Positions 1 through 9,742 of a stretch of DNA of 64,000 bases are shown here, in pieces. How positions within the stretch are numbered: position 1 is the first letter of the stretch; each line of letters begins with the position of its first letter. Source of the stretch: Limnobacter sp. MED105 (lineage in GTDB: Bacteria > Pseudomonadota > Gammaproteobacteria > Burkholderiales > Burkholderiaceae_B); assembly GCF_000170915.1 (NCBI RefSeq), contig NZ_ABCT01000004.1, positions 161,681-225,680 on the forward strand, written 5' to 3'. Both the position numbers and the translations under genes were made by a program. The notes below the pieces were generated by a model. The model had not been told where the DNA came from. It saw nothing but the letters and a program-made list of their open reading frames with translations, and did no database searches.

Positions 1-1248
<1,248 letters not shown>

Positions 1249-1257
1249 GTTACCAAC

Positions 1258-1614
1258 ATGGGCTGGATTATTTTGAAGTACCTCACCACCGCAGGCCTGG
1301 TGGTTCTGATTTCCGAGGTGGCCAAGCGCAGCGACAAGCTGGGCGCGTTGATCGCAGCGTTGCCCATGGTCACTGTACTGACGCTGATTTGGCTTGCCAT
1401 TGAAAAAGCACCACAGGAAAAAATTGCGAACCACGCCTACCTGACATTTTGGTATGTACTACCTACCCTGCCCATGTTTTTGGTCTTCCCCTGGCTGTTA
1501 CCCAGAGTGGGGTTTCTGATGTCACTGGCAGGCAGCGCCTTGCTAACGCTACTTTGCTTTGCAATGACAGTGAAAATTGCTGCGGGTTTTGGTGTTCAAC
1601 TTTGGTTTAAATAG
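1258..1614 (+). CDS. DUF3147-like small membrane protein
   Basis: A 118-residue, very hydrophobic protein with about four predicted membrane helices. The N-terminus runs MGWIILKYLTTAGLVVLISE, followed by a short cytoplasmic turn KRSDKLGAL and helices at about 28-45, 60-82 and 88-112. It resembles the DUF3147 (GlpM-like) group of inner-membrane proteins, whose function is unknown. It starts 9 bases after the RND pump gene and ends 12 bases before the CDF exporter, so the three genes are almost certainly co-transcribed. A link to metal export is inferred from position only. The family assignment is from memory of the sequence pattern. Confidence 0.7.
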   Translation: MGWIILKYLTTAGLVVLISEVAKRSDKLGALIAALPMVTVLTLIWLAIEKAPQEKIANHAYLTFWYVLPTLPMFLVFPWLLPRVGFLMSLAGSALLTLLCFAMTVKIAAGFGVQLWFK

Positions 1615-1626
1615 GGAGTAAGTTGT

Positions 1627-2550
1627 ATGGGTGCAGGACATTCACATGACGTGAAAGTTGAGGGATATGAAAAGCCATTGTGGATTGCTTTGATATTGAC
1701 CGCCAGTTTCATGGTGGCCGAAGTTGTTGGGGGCATATTGACCAACAGCCTGGCCTTAATCTCTGATGCAGCGCACATGTTCACCGACTCGGCGGCATTG
1801 GCTATTTCCCTGCTGGCAATCCAGATTGGTAAAAAAGCGGCGGATAAAAAACGTACATTTGGCTACCATCGCTTTGAAATCCTGGCGGCGGCTTTCAATG
1901 CCGTTCTGCTTTTTGGAGTGGCCATCTATATTCTTGTTGAAGCATTCCTGCGAATTTCGAATCCACCAGATATTCAATCCAACTTGATGCTGATGATCGC
2001 TTCCCTGGGCCTGCTTGTGAATCTGATTGCCATGAAACTTCTAAGTCAGTCAAAAGATGACAGCTTGAACGTCAAAGGCGCCTACCTTGAAGTGTGGAGC
2101 GACATGCTGGGATCTGTGGGCGTGATCGTGGGCGCCTTGTTGATTCGATGGACAGGCTGGGGCTGGATTGATTCTGTGGTTGCGGTAGGCATTGGCCTAT
2201 GGGTGCTGCCACGCGCCTGGGTCCTGTTGAAACAAAGCACACATATTTTGCTGGAGGGCACACCAGAGCATTTGAACATCGACGAGATCACGCAGGCACT
2301 ATCAAGCCACTGGGGCGTAGACAGCATTCATGATTTGCATGTGTGGTCCATTTCCAGTGGTAAATCTAGCTTGTCAGTTCATGTTGTATGCCAGCACCGG
2401 GAGGTGGATTGGACTGATTTGCTTCAACAAATTCGCGCCATGCTGGCGGTTCGGTTCGATTTGTATCACACCACGATTCAGCTTGAGGCTACACCGTGTA
2501 GCGATGCAAGTGGAGAACACAGCTACACCGGAGAACCTGCGCGACCTTAA
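1627..2550 (+). CDS. czcD: Cation diffusion facilitator CzcD/DmeF-like
   Basis: A 307-residue inner-membrane CDF exporter that moves Zn2+, Cd2+ or Co2+ out of the cytoplasm in exchange for protons. It has six predicted helices. The transmembrane-2 metal site is visible as ISDAAHMFTDSAAL (H and D four apart) and the transmembrane-5 site as LEVWSDMLGSVGV. The C-terminal cytoplasmic domain with LHVWSISSGKSSLSVHV is complete. The N-terminus carries a short metal-binding GAGHSHD. A GGGAG-like ribosome site (gggag) lies ahead of the ATG. It is the third gene of a metal export cluster on this strand. The family is certain; the exact metal is not. Confidence 0.93.
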   Translation: MGAGHSHDVKVEGYEKPLWIALILTASFMVAEVVGGILTNSLALISDAAHMFTDSAALAISLLAIQIGKKAADKKRTFGYHRFEILAAAFNAVLLFGVAIYILVEAFLRISNPPDIQSNLMLMIASLGLLVNLIAMKLLSQSKDDSLNVKGAYLEVWSDMLGSVGVIVGALLIRWTGWGWIDSVVAVGIGLWVLPRAWVLLKQSTHILLEGTPEHLNIDEITQALSSHWGVDSIHDLHVWSISSGKSSLSVHVVCQHREVDWTDLLQQIRAMLAVRFDLYHTTIQLEATPCSDASGEHSYTGEPARP

Positions 2551-2620
2551 CCCTACTAATGTTCCCCTAAGTGTTGCTGAATATTATTCATGCACCGTGA
2601 CACACCGAAGGGGAAACAAC

Positions 2621-3400
2621 ATGAACAACGGCAATAAACCCGGTATCGGGAAATTTTTACTGAACAAGGTGCCTGAAGTCACCTTGTTATTTTGGCTCGT
2701 CAAGATGATGTCGACGACCGTGGGTGAAACTGCGGCAGACTTTTTAAACTTCAATTTGAGCTTTGGATTAACGGCTACCTCAGTGGTGGTGGCCGTTCTC
2801 ACTGCGATTGCTTTGGGCGTGCAACTTCGGACCAAACGTTACGCCCCCTCGGTATACTGGTTAAGCATTGTGCTGATCAGCGTACTGGGCACCTTGATCA
2901 CCGATCACCTAACCGACAACTTGGGTATGCCATTGATGGCTTCAACTGCCGCTTTCTCGCTGGCTCTTGCCCTCGTGTTTGCCTTGTGGCATCGCCGTGA
3001 AGGTACGCTGTCCATTCACCACATTGATACACCTGCCAGAGAATGGTTTTACTGGCTCGCGATTCTGGTTACCTTTGCTTTGGGCACGGCTTCGGGCGAC
3101 TGGTTCGCAGAGGGTTTGAACTTGGGTTACGCCAATTCCACATTGGTGTTTGGTGCCTTGATTGCAATGATTGCAATTGCCCGTTTTCGATTCAAGATGA
3201 ATGCGGTGTGGGCCTTCTGGCTTAGCTACATTCTTACGAGGCCATTGGGCGCATCCTTTGGCGATTGGTTATCGCAACCAGCCGACAATGGCGGGTTGGG
3301 CTTGGGCACCACACAAACAAGCCTTGTATTTTTAACCCTGATCGTGTGCAGTGTGACCTGTTTAGCGTATCAAAATAAAAAACTCATCCGTTCAAAGTAA
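2621..3400 (+). CDS. COG4705-like four-repeat membrane protein (copy 1)
   Basis: A 259-residue integral membrane protein of unknown function, of the type annotated as COG4705 membrane-anchored proteins. I chose the ATG at 2621 because it follows an aaggggaaac ribosome site; the open frame continues upstream but overlaps czcD. The protein is built from four similar units of about 60 residues. Each holds a T/L-G-x-x-x-x-D motif, for example TTVGETAADF, GTLITDHLTD, TASGDWFAEG and ASFGDWL, followed by a Gly-rich turn and a helix. A paralogue with the same layout lies at 9743-10516. Its position after czcD suggests, but does not show, a metal-related role. Confidence 0.8.
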   Translation: MNNGNKPGIGKFLLNKVPEVTLLFWLVKMMSTTVGETAADFLNFNLSFGLTATSVVVAVLTAIALGVQLRTKRYAPSVYWLSIVLISVLGTLITDHLTDNLGMPLMASTAAFSLALALVFALWHRREGTLSIHHIDTPAREWFYWLAILVTFALGTASGDWFAEGLNLGYANSTLVFGALIAMIAIARFRFKMNAVWAFWLSYILTRPLGASFGDWLSQPADNGGLGLGTTQTSLVFLTLIVCSVTCLAYQNKKLIRSK

Positions 3401-3503
3401 GCTGCGTAGCCTAATTCAGAGCTAAGTTTTCCTGCGCATGATGAAGCCATTCCGGTTGGTATTCAACTGGTTCATTGTTGTCACTCTTGAAAGGAACGAG
3501 ACC

Positions 3504-4970
3504 ATGACTTCTTCATACTCAAACAGCAAACGCCCCTCACGCCTGATGTTGGCCTTGATTGCCGCAGGCATGTTGGGCGGGGCAAGTGCCAGCTACTTCA
3601 ATGGCACCCCGGCAACGGCAGCTACACCCCTGCTAGATAAACAGGGACAAGCGCAAACTCAAAATACCACACTGCCCGACTTTGCCCAGATTGCACAGCG
3701 TTACGGCGACACGGTGGTGAACATTAGTGTTCGGGGAATCAAGCAAAATGTAGCGCAAGCCGGTGTATCGCCAAACGATCCCATGTTCGACTTCTTCAAG
3801 CAGTTTCCCAATCCCAACGGTCCGGATAGCGGCCCAGTACCCACCTACGGGCAAGGCTCCGGATTCATTGTGTCCCCAGATGGTCTGATCCTGACCAACG
3901 CGCATGTGGTTCGGGATGCTTCCGAAGTGGTGGTCAAGCTGAACAACCGCAAGGAGTATGAAGCCAAGTTGTTGGGCAGCGACTCAAGAACCGACATTGC
4001 GGTATTGAAAATCGACGCCAAGAACCTGCCTAGTGCCCCATTGGGCAACCCGGATGCGCTTCAGGTCGGCGAATGGGTTCTGGCCATTGGATCCCCTTTC
4101 GGCTTCGAGAACAGCGTAACAGCCGGCGTGGTCAGTGCCAAACGCCGTTCACTTCCCGAAGACAGCTTTGTACCATTCATCCAGACTGATGTAGCAGTGA
4201 ATCCGGGGAACTCAGGCGGCCCGCTTTTCAATTCCAAAGGTGAAGTGGTTGGCATCAACGCGCAGATCTTCAGCCAAACCGGTGGCTACCAAGGTTTGTC
4301 TTTTGCCATACCAATCGATCTTGCCAACAAAATCAAGGCCGAGATTGTGGCCACGGGACAGGCAAGCCACGCCCGCTTGGGTGTTGCAGTTCAAGAGGTC
4401 AACCAGAGCCTTGCAGATTCTTTCAAACTGGACAAGCCCGAAGGTGCGCTGATTTCCAGCGTCGACCCAACAAGCCCGGCGGAACAAGCCGGCTTGCAGT
4501 CTGGCGACATTATTTTGCGGGCCGATGGTAAACCTATTGTGGCCTCCGGTGATTTGCCCGCCTTAATTGGTGCTGCCAAGCCCGGTCAGAAAATGACGCT
4601 TGAAATTTGGCGGCAAGGTGAAGTCCTGAAACGAACCGCTCAACTTGGTAATATCGAGAAAGATGTGGTGATAAGTGCCCAGAAAACAGATGCTGTTGGC
4701 GAAGGCCGCCTTGGCCTCGCACTGCGGCCCTTGCAGCCCGATGAACAGCAGCAGGCTCAGGTGCAAAACGGCATGCTGATTGAGCAGGTGCGCGGTGCAG
4801 CAGCCATGGCAGGCGTACAGCGGGGCGACGTGCTGATCGGGATCAACGGGGTTCGTGTAAACAACATTGAGCAGGTTCAAGACACGATGAAACAGGCCAA
4901 AAAATCAGTGGCTCTGCTGGTTCAGCGCAATGGACGAAAAATTTTCCTGCCTGTGAGGATTATTGGTTGA
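3504..4970 (+). CDS. mucD: Periplasmic serine endoprotease DegP/MucD-like
   Basis: A 488-residue HtrA-family protease/chaperone that degrades or refolds misfolded envelope proteins in the periplasm. The ATG at 3504 is chosen over an upstream in-frame ATG at 3438 because aaggaacgag precedes it and it gives a normal signal peptide (LMLALIAAGMLGG). The catalytic triad is visible as TNAHVV (His134), RTDIAVLKI (Asp164) and NPGNSGGPL (Ser237). Two PDZ domains follow, at about 265-355 and 385-480, each with a GxxxGD pattern (AGLQSGDIIL and AGVQRGDVLI). This is the classical two-PDZ length. The histidine kinase gene ends 11 bases away on the other strand. Confidence 0.95.
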   Translation: MTSSYSNSKRPSRLMLALIAAGMLGGASASYFNGTPATAATPLLDKQGQAQTQNTTLPDFAQIAQRYGDTVVNISVRGIKQNVAQAGVSPNDPMFDFFKQFPNPNGPDSGPVPTYGQGSGFIVSPDGLILTNAHVVRDASEVVVKLNNRKEYEAKLLGSDSRTDIAVLKIDAKNLPSAPLGNPDALQVGEWVLAIGSPFGFENSVTAGVVSAKRRSLPEDSFVPFIQTDVAVNPGNSGGPLFNSKGEVVGINAQIFSQTGGYQGLSFAIPIDLANKIKAEIVATGQASHARLGVAVQEVNQSLADSFKLDKPEGALISSVDPTSPAEQAGLQSGDIILRADGKPIVASGDLPALIGAAKPGQKMTLEIWRQGEVLKRTAQLGNIEKDVVISAQKTDAVGEGRLGLALRPLQPDEQQQAQVQNGMLIEQVRGAAAMAGVQRGDVLIGINGVRVNNIEQVQDTMKQAKKSVALLVQRNGRKIFLPVRIIG

Positions 4971-4981
4971 TTAAAACAGGA

Positions 4982-6307
4982 TCAGGACTTGGGGTGTTTG
5001 CTGAAATACACCTTCACCACAAGTCCTGTTGAAAATCTGCTTGAGTCCAGCAATTCAATTTTTCCCCCCAACCCGTCCACTAAGCCTTTCACAATCGCAA
5101 GGCCCAAGCCCGAACCGGTTTGCTCAAGACCGGATACTCGGAAGAATGGGTCGAACACCCGCTGGCGATCCGCCTGCGCAATGCCGGACCCATTGTCTTC
5201 TACGGTGAAAACCACCCAGTCCGGTTCGTGATGAATTCCCAGATCAACCATGCCGCCTGTTCTGCCATACCGAATAGCGTTGTCCACAAGGTTACGAACA
5301 ATCAGCAGCACTTCCGTTTCTTCCGCATGCACAAGGGCATCTTGTGTGTCCTCGTCCATGCCCAAATCGACACCCTTGGCCTGGGCCAAAGGCATAGCGT
5401 CCTCTAGCACATGGGTGCACACTCCGAGCAAGGAAATAGGGCCACGCTCCACAACCGGGTTGCTCTGTGCCCGGGCCATGCTGAGCAACTGGCCCAACAG
5501 GCGCCTGCTTCGCTCAATGCCCTTTTGCAAACGGACGGCTCGCTCACGCGCTTCGGGATTCAAATCGCAGGCACTCAAACGCTCGGCCTGCAATGACAGC
5601 GCCGCGATGGGCGAACGCAATTCATGCGCTGCATCGGCCAGGAACCGCTGCTGGTTTTGTACTGACTGTGCAACCCGCACAAACAGCCGATTGATGGCAT
5701 GAACAAAAGGCTGAATTTCCCGTGGCAAGTTTTCTTCCGGCACCGCGTGCAACTCCAGATCCCCACGAGAATCGATCTCTTGGGCCAACACACCAATTGG
5801 CAGGAATATTTTTCGCACCAGCCAGGTCACCACCAAAAGAAGAATGGGTACCAAAATCAGCAATGGCAACAGCGTGCGAATCGCGCTGTCATTTGCAATT
5901 TCATCGCGTAACTCCGTTTTCTGGAGAATGGCGATTCGCGCAGTGTCTGGCAAGGTTCTAATGAACGCGCGATATTTTTTTCCCGATTGATCAAGCGTGT
6001 GCAAACCATCCACTAAGCCAAACAAAACCGGATCTGAAAACGGATTCAGGTTGAGGATGAGCAGGTCAGAATCTGTATCACTTCCGCGGTTGCCATTCAC
6101 CAGAATAATTTCATCTGCTGAGGGAACGTGATCAATCAGCGAAGCAGTCTGCCTAAGACTTTCGTCTTGCAGTTCATGGGCTTCATCAAATGCAAACAAG
6201 AATGATAACGCCCCGGTAACCACTGCCACCAGCAGAATGGCCGCCGACAGGTACACCGACAACCAGAATTGAATTGACCTGTTTAATTGCTTTTTTGAAC
6301 CATCCAA
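4982..6307 (-). CDS. Sensor histidine kinase (QseC/PmrB-like)
   Basis: A 441-residue membrane sensor kinase of the EnvZ/QseC type. Helices at about 15-38 and 145-165 flank a periplasmic sensor domain of roughly 105 residues. A HAMP-like linker follows, then the H-box FLADAAHELRSPIAAL with phospho-acceptor His228. The ATP-binding part has an N-box (RNLVDNAIRYG), DNGSGI and GSGLGLAIVKGL. It phosphorylates the response regulator encoded just upstream; the two reading frames overlap by 25 bases, which indicates translational coupling. The stimulus is unknown. A PepSY protein and an MFS transporter at the head of the cluster are its likely regulon or sensing partners. Confidence 0.93.
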   Translation of the reverse strand: MDGSKKQLNRSIQFWLSVYLSAAILLVAVVTGALSFLFAFDEAHELQDESLRQTASLIDHVPSADEIILVNGNRGSDTDSDLLILNLNPFSDPVLFGLVDGLHTLDQSGKKYRAFIRTLPDTARIAILQKTELRDEIANDSAIRTLLPLLILVPILLLVVTWLVRKIFLPIGVLAQEIDSRGDLELHAVPEENLPREIQPFVHAINRLFVRVAQSVQNQQRFLADAAHELRSPIAALSLQAERLSACDLNPEARERAVRLQKGIERSRRLLGQLLSMARAQSNPVVERGPISLLGVCTHVLEDAMPLAQAKGVDLGMDEDTQDALVHAEETEVLLIVRNLVDNAIRYGRTGGMVDLGIHHEPDWVVFTVEDNGSGIAQADRQRVFDPFFRVSGLEQTGSGLGLAIVKGLVDGLGGKIELLDSSRFSTGLVVKVYFSKHPKS

Positions 6308-6948
6308 CCCACACCCCTCACATTCTTGATTGAATCGGCACCCAGTTTTTTGCGCAAGGCATGAATCAAAAACTCGATGGCATTGCTTTCCACTTCTTCA
6401 CCCCAACCATACACGCGGTCTTCAAGATCAGCTCGGGACAGTATGGCACCCGGGCGAATCAGCAATGCGTGCAACAAGGCATATTCCCGATTACTCAGTT
6501 GCACCGGCTCGAGGTCAACCCGCCAGGCCTGTCGGGTTGAGGGATCCAGATTCAATATCCCATTGCCCAACACTGGCGCAGCGCCGCCCGACTTGCGGCG
6601 CACAACTGCACGGATTCTGGCAAACAGTTCGGCCATTTCAAAGGGCTTTAAAAGGTAATCGTCTGCGCCATGATCCAGGCCCTGAATGCGGTCAGACAAC
6701 TGGTCGCGGGCAGATACAATCAGCGCAGGAATTGGATTGTTGCTGGCTCGAATGGCTTTCAGCACATCCATACCATCGCGCTGCGGCAAACCAAGATCCA
6801 ACAACAACAAGTCATAGTGCTGGGTTTTCAGGGCACTGAGTGCGGTTTCACCATTCTTGACCCAATCCACGGCGTAGGAAGCATCTTTTAATGCATCCTG
6901 CACTTCTTCTCCAATCATGGGATCGTCTTCAACCAGTAGCACGCGCAT
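6283..6948 (-). CDS. OmpR-family response regulator (QseB/PmrA-like)
   Basis: A 221-residue two-component response regulator. The receiver domain (about 1-120) has the acidic pocket VEDDP and the phospho-acceptor Asp51 in LLLLDLGLPQRDGM. The C-terminal winged-helix DNA-binding domain (about 128-219) ends with LIHALRKKLGADSIKNVRGVGWM, typical of the OmpR/PhoB class. It pairs with the kinase at 4982-6307. The gene start overlaps the end of the MFS gene by 20 bases, so transporter, regulator and kinase are read from one transcript. The closest well-known family is QseB/PmrA; target genes cannot be read from the sequence. Confidence 0.94.
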   Translation of the reverse strand: MRVLLVEDDPMIGEEVQDALKDASYAVDWVKNGETALSALKTQHYDLLLLDLGLPQRDGMDVLKAIRASNNPIPALIVSARDQLSDRIQGLDHGADDYLLKPFEMAELFARIRAVVRRKSGGAAPVLGNGILNLDPSTRQAWRVDLEPVQLSNREYALLHALLIRPGAILSRADLEDRVYGWGEEVESNAIEFLIHALRKKLGADSIKNVRGVGWMVQKSN

Positions 6949-8131
6949 TGGAGTTTTCCTTGTTCATAACAATCAACACCATGGCAGCAGCGGCAAAAAA
7001 AGCCCCTGCATAAAACGGGAACGCTGCACCCCAGCTGTCCCAAAGCCAGCCCGCCAACACACTGGCGACCAATGTAGTTAGTCCGCCGACAAGACTAAAG
7101 ACTCCAAATGCCGTGCCTCTTAAACCCGCTGGTGCGGTTGCTGCAACCATGGTGGAAAGCAGCCCCTGGGTAATACCCATGTGCAGGCCCCACAACAGAA
7201 TACCGGGCAACAAGGCCTGCCAGGATTCACCCAAGGCCAAAAACAAGTCAGCTACAACCAATGCTGCCAAGCCTAGAAACAGCAACCTGGTATGTGAGAT
7301 TCGATCTGAAAGTTTTCCAAATGGATACGCTGACAAAGCAAAAACCAAATTCATGACAATCAACACAAGCGGAGCCCATGTCACAGACAAGCCAGCTTGT
7401 TGAACACGCAACACGAGAAATGCCTCGCTGAACCTGGCCAGCGCAAAAGCGCCGCCAATGCCGACAACCCACCAATAGTCCCGCCCCAGACTTCGAAACG
7501 TGCGCCAATTGATGGGGGCTCTCGCACCTCTTTCACTTGCTTTCTCGGGCTCTGCCACACCAAAGTACAGCAAGGCCACAGCAAGCACAGCCGGAATAAC
7601 CGCCACCCAGAACACGGCCCGGAAATCATTGGCCCACAACAGCATCAACCCAACGGCCAGCAAGGGGCCAGAAAATGCGCCCACAGTATCCAGTGATTGC
7701 CTTAAGCCATATGCGGCCCCGCGTGCTTCGGGGCGGACCAAGTCAGCGACCAGTGCATCTCGAGGCGCACCGCGAATGCCTTTGCCTACCCGGTCAACAA
7801 AGCGAGCCCCAAACACCATTCCGGTGCTGCCCGCCATTGCAAAAAAAGGTTTGCTGATGGCACCAAGGCCATATCCAAATACAGCCAAAGCCTTGCGTTT
7901 CCCCAAATAATCGCTCAATGCACCTGAAAACACTTTGACCACCATGGTGGTCGATTCGGCCACACCTTCAATCACGCCGACCAACAAGGCGCTGGCCCCC
8001 ATCACGGTTACCAAATAGACCGGTAACAGGCTATGAATCATTTCCGAAGAAATATCCATCAACAAGCTGACAAAACCCAATACCCAAACGCCGCGAGGAA
8101 TGACTGAAGTGGTGGCCGAATTGAATTGCAT
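6929..8131 (-). CDS. MFS transporter
   Basis: A 400-residue major facilitator superfamily permease with about 12 predicted helices. The loop between helices 2 and 3 reads SGALSDYLGKRKAL, a standard MFS motif A variant. The segment DRVGKGIRGAPRDALVADL is typical of a group of uncharacterised MFS drug or sugar transporters. The gene sits between a PepSY protein gene and a two-component system on the same strand and overlaps the regulator gene. That placement suggests it is controlled by, or senses for, the two-component system. Substrate unknown. Confidence 0.85.
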   Translation of the reverse strand: MQFNSATTSVIPRGVWVLGFVSLLMDISSEMIHSLLPVYLVTVMGASALLVGVIEGVAESTTMVVKVFSGALSDYLGKRKALAVFGYGLGAISKPFFAMAGSTGMVFGARFVDRVGKGIRGAPRDALVADLVRPEARGAAYGLRQSLDTVGAFSGPLLAVGLMLLWANDFRAVFWVAVIPAVLAVALLYFGVAEPEKASERGARAPINWRTFRSLGRDYWWVVGIGGAFALARFSEAFLVLRVQQAGLSVTWAPLVLIVMNLVFALSAYPFGKLSDRISHTRLLFLGLAALVVADLFLALGESWQALLPGILLWGLHMGITQGLLSTMVAATAPAGLRGTAFGVFSLVGGLTTLVASVLAGWLWDSWGAAFPFYAGAFFAAAAMVLIVMNKENSNARATG

Positions 8132-8224
8132 AGATCACGTTTGTTTGTGTTCCGGAAGGTGCCAATATGCCATGGCTTGCAAAGCGCCGGGCATGGTTTT
8201 GTTGCCATACCCGACTATTGCACA

Positions 8225-8566
8225 TCAATCGTCGTCATCCTCGCCATCGGCCTGATCCAGTTTCGATGACAAAACCTTGGCGCTGGCAGCATCCACTTTA
8301 ACGTCGTACACCTTGTGGTCTGCGGTAACCACTTCGACATCATAAACCGGACCGCCCGAGGTCTGTTGCTCAAGCTCCACCTGAACAGCTTTACCCCCTG
8401 CATGCTGTTCCGCTGCCGCAATGGCCTGAATCAATGTAACCTTTGCTTTTGAAAACAAAGCCACTGCATCGTTCGGTGGTGGTTCCTTGCTGGCGTATGC
8501 AAGGCTTCCCCCGGCAATCGCGCTTGCGGTTACAATCAGGGCGGTAAATAATTTTCTCTGTTTCAT
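8225..8566 (-). CDS. PepSY-domain periplasmic protein
   Basis: A 113-residue exported protein with one PepSY domain. The ATG at 8566 is preceded by ggagtgaaatc and begins a clear signal peptide (KQRKLFTALIVTASAIAGGS, cleavage near AYA). The PepSY part, at about 38-105, has the pattern TLIQAIAAAEQHAGGKAVQV followed by GPVYDVEVVTADHKVYDV. The tail ends in a run of acidic residues (GEDDDD), which could bind cations. PepSY proteins of this size often lie beside two-component systems and are thought to modulate sensing or protease activity in the periplasm. Here it heads the cluster that ends in the kinase gene. Confidence 0.85.
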   Translation of the reverse strand: MKQRKLFTALIVTASAIAGGSLAYASKEPPPNDAVALFSKAKVTLIQAIAAAEQHAGGKAVQVELEQQTSGGPVYDVEVVTADHKVYDVKVDAASAKVLSSKLDQADGEDDDD

Positions 8567-8668
8567 GATTTCACTCCGTGGTTGAAAGTCAATCAAGCGG
8601 GTTTGCTTGCGACAGTTCCCACTTTGCCCATGCAAACTTAGCGCAACATTAGTTCATTCATCCAAAAC

Positions 8669-9712
8669 ATGACACCCTCGAACTTTTCACAATCCGCCCA
8701 CGAGTTTTCATTAAGCAGGGTACTGATCGTTGTTGTATGGATTTGTGCCGCATGGTTCTCAGTGCTTGCGTTGCACCTTACACCGGCCGTTTTCGCGATC
8801 TTGATCACTTATGGGGCCACTACACGTTTGGCACATCGCCTGAAAGCTTGGCTGCCAGCGCTTCGTCACGTTGAGGCAATCGCTTTGTTGCTGGTTTTGT
8901 CAGCCATTGCTCTGGGTTTGGGTGCCTCACTGGAATATCTGCTGGAATCGGGTTCAGCCAACGTGGGCGTGCCTGCGGTGCTTGAACGTTTGTCTAAGGT
9001 ACTTGATGAGTTGCGCCTTGCCCTGCCTGCCGCCTTGTCGGCTCATGTGCCCGCTTCAATTGACGGGGTTCGTGCCGCAGCGGCTGCCTGGCTTCAAAAT
9101 CATGCGAGTCAGCTTCAAACCTGGGGAGGGCACACTCTTCGCGGTGTGGGCTATGTACTCGCAGGCACCGTGATTGGGGCCTTGTTAAGCATTCAACTGA
9201 ACCGATCAACCGGTAAGGTGAGCAGCAAACACCTGCCACGCTTGCTTCGCCTGCGCTTTGACGAACTGATTGAAAGTTTCACTCACATTGTGTTTGCACA
9301 ATTCAAAATATCCGCAATCAACACTTTGGCCACTGCCATTTTCCTGCTGGGTGTGCTGCCCGCTTTGGGTACACCCATCCCCTTGGCAGGTACTTTGGTC
9401 AGCATCACATTTGTGGCGGGCATGATTCCGATTGTGGGTAATCTGGTGTCAAACACAATCATTGTTGCAATCGCCTTGAGCCAATCATTGACCATGGCAA
9501 TTTTGGCGTTCATATGGCTGGTGGCGATTCACAAGGTTGAGTATTTTTTGAATGCGCACATCATTGGTTCAAGTATCCGTTCCAAAGCTTGGGAACTGTT
9601 GCTGGCCATGCTAGTAATGGAAGCACTGTTCGGGTTGGCTGGCCTAGTTACTGCACCCGTGCTGTATGCACAAATCAAGCACGGTTTGTACAGCCAGGGC
9701 TGGCTGGATTAA
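8669..9712 (+). CDS. AI-2E family transporter-like protein (copy 1)
   Basis: A 347-residue inner-membrane protein of the AI-2E (YdiK/PerM/TqsA) family. It shows helices near residues 15-60 and 70-92, a long periplasmic amphipathic region (about 95-155), and the conserved C-terminal helix block with FKISAINTLATAIFLLGVLPALGTP and GMIPIVGNLVSNTII. Members export small molecules such as autoinducer-2 or act as Na+/H+ antiporters; the substrate here is unknown. There is no strong ribosome site before the ATG, so the start is provisional. It is divergent from the PepSY gene. A second family member is at 35668-36747. Confidence 0.83.
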   Translation: MTPSNFSQSAHEFSLSRVLIVVVWICAAWFSVLALHLTPAVFAILITYGATTRLAHRLKAWLPALRHVEAIALLLVLSAIALGLGASLEYLLESGSANVGVPAVLERLSKVLDELRLALPAALSAHVPASIDGVRAAAAAWLQNHASQLQTWGGHTLRGVGYVLAGTVIGALLSIQLNRSTGKVSSKHLPRLLRLRFDELIESFTHIVFAQFKISAINTLATAIFLLGVLPALGTPIPLAGTLVSITFVAGMIPIVGNLVSNTIIVAIALSQSLTMAILAFIWLVAIHKVEYFLNAHIIGSSIRSKAWELLLAMLVMEALFGLAGLVTAPVLYAQIKHGLYSQGWLD

Positions 9713-9742
9713 GCCTCAATGCCAGCCCGGCACAGTTTAAGG

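Noticed and set aside
2330..2620. Upstream extension of the four-repeat membrane protein's open frame
   Set aside because: The open frame continues into czcD, but the protein similarity and a ribosome site place the start at 2621. The upstream part is a shadow of czcD.
3438..3503. Earlier ATG for the DegP-like protease
   Set aside because: It would add 22 residues before the signal peptide and lacks a ribosome site; the ATG at 3504 has aaggaacgag.
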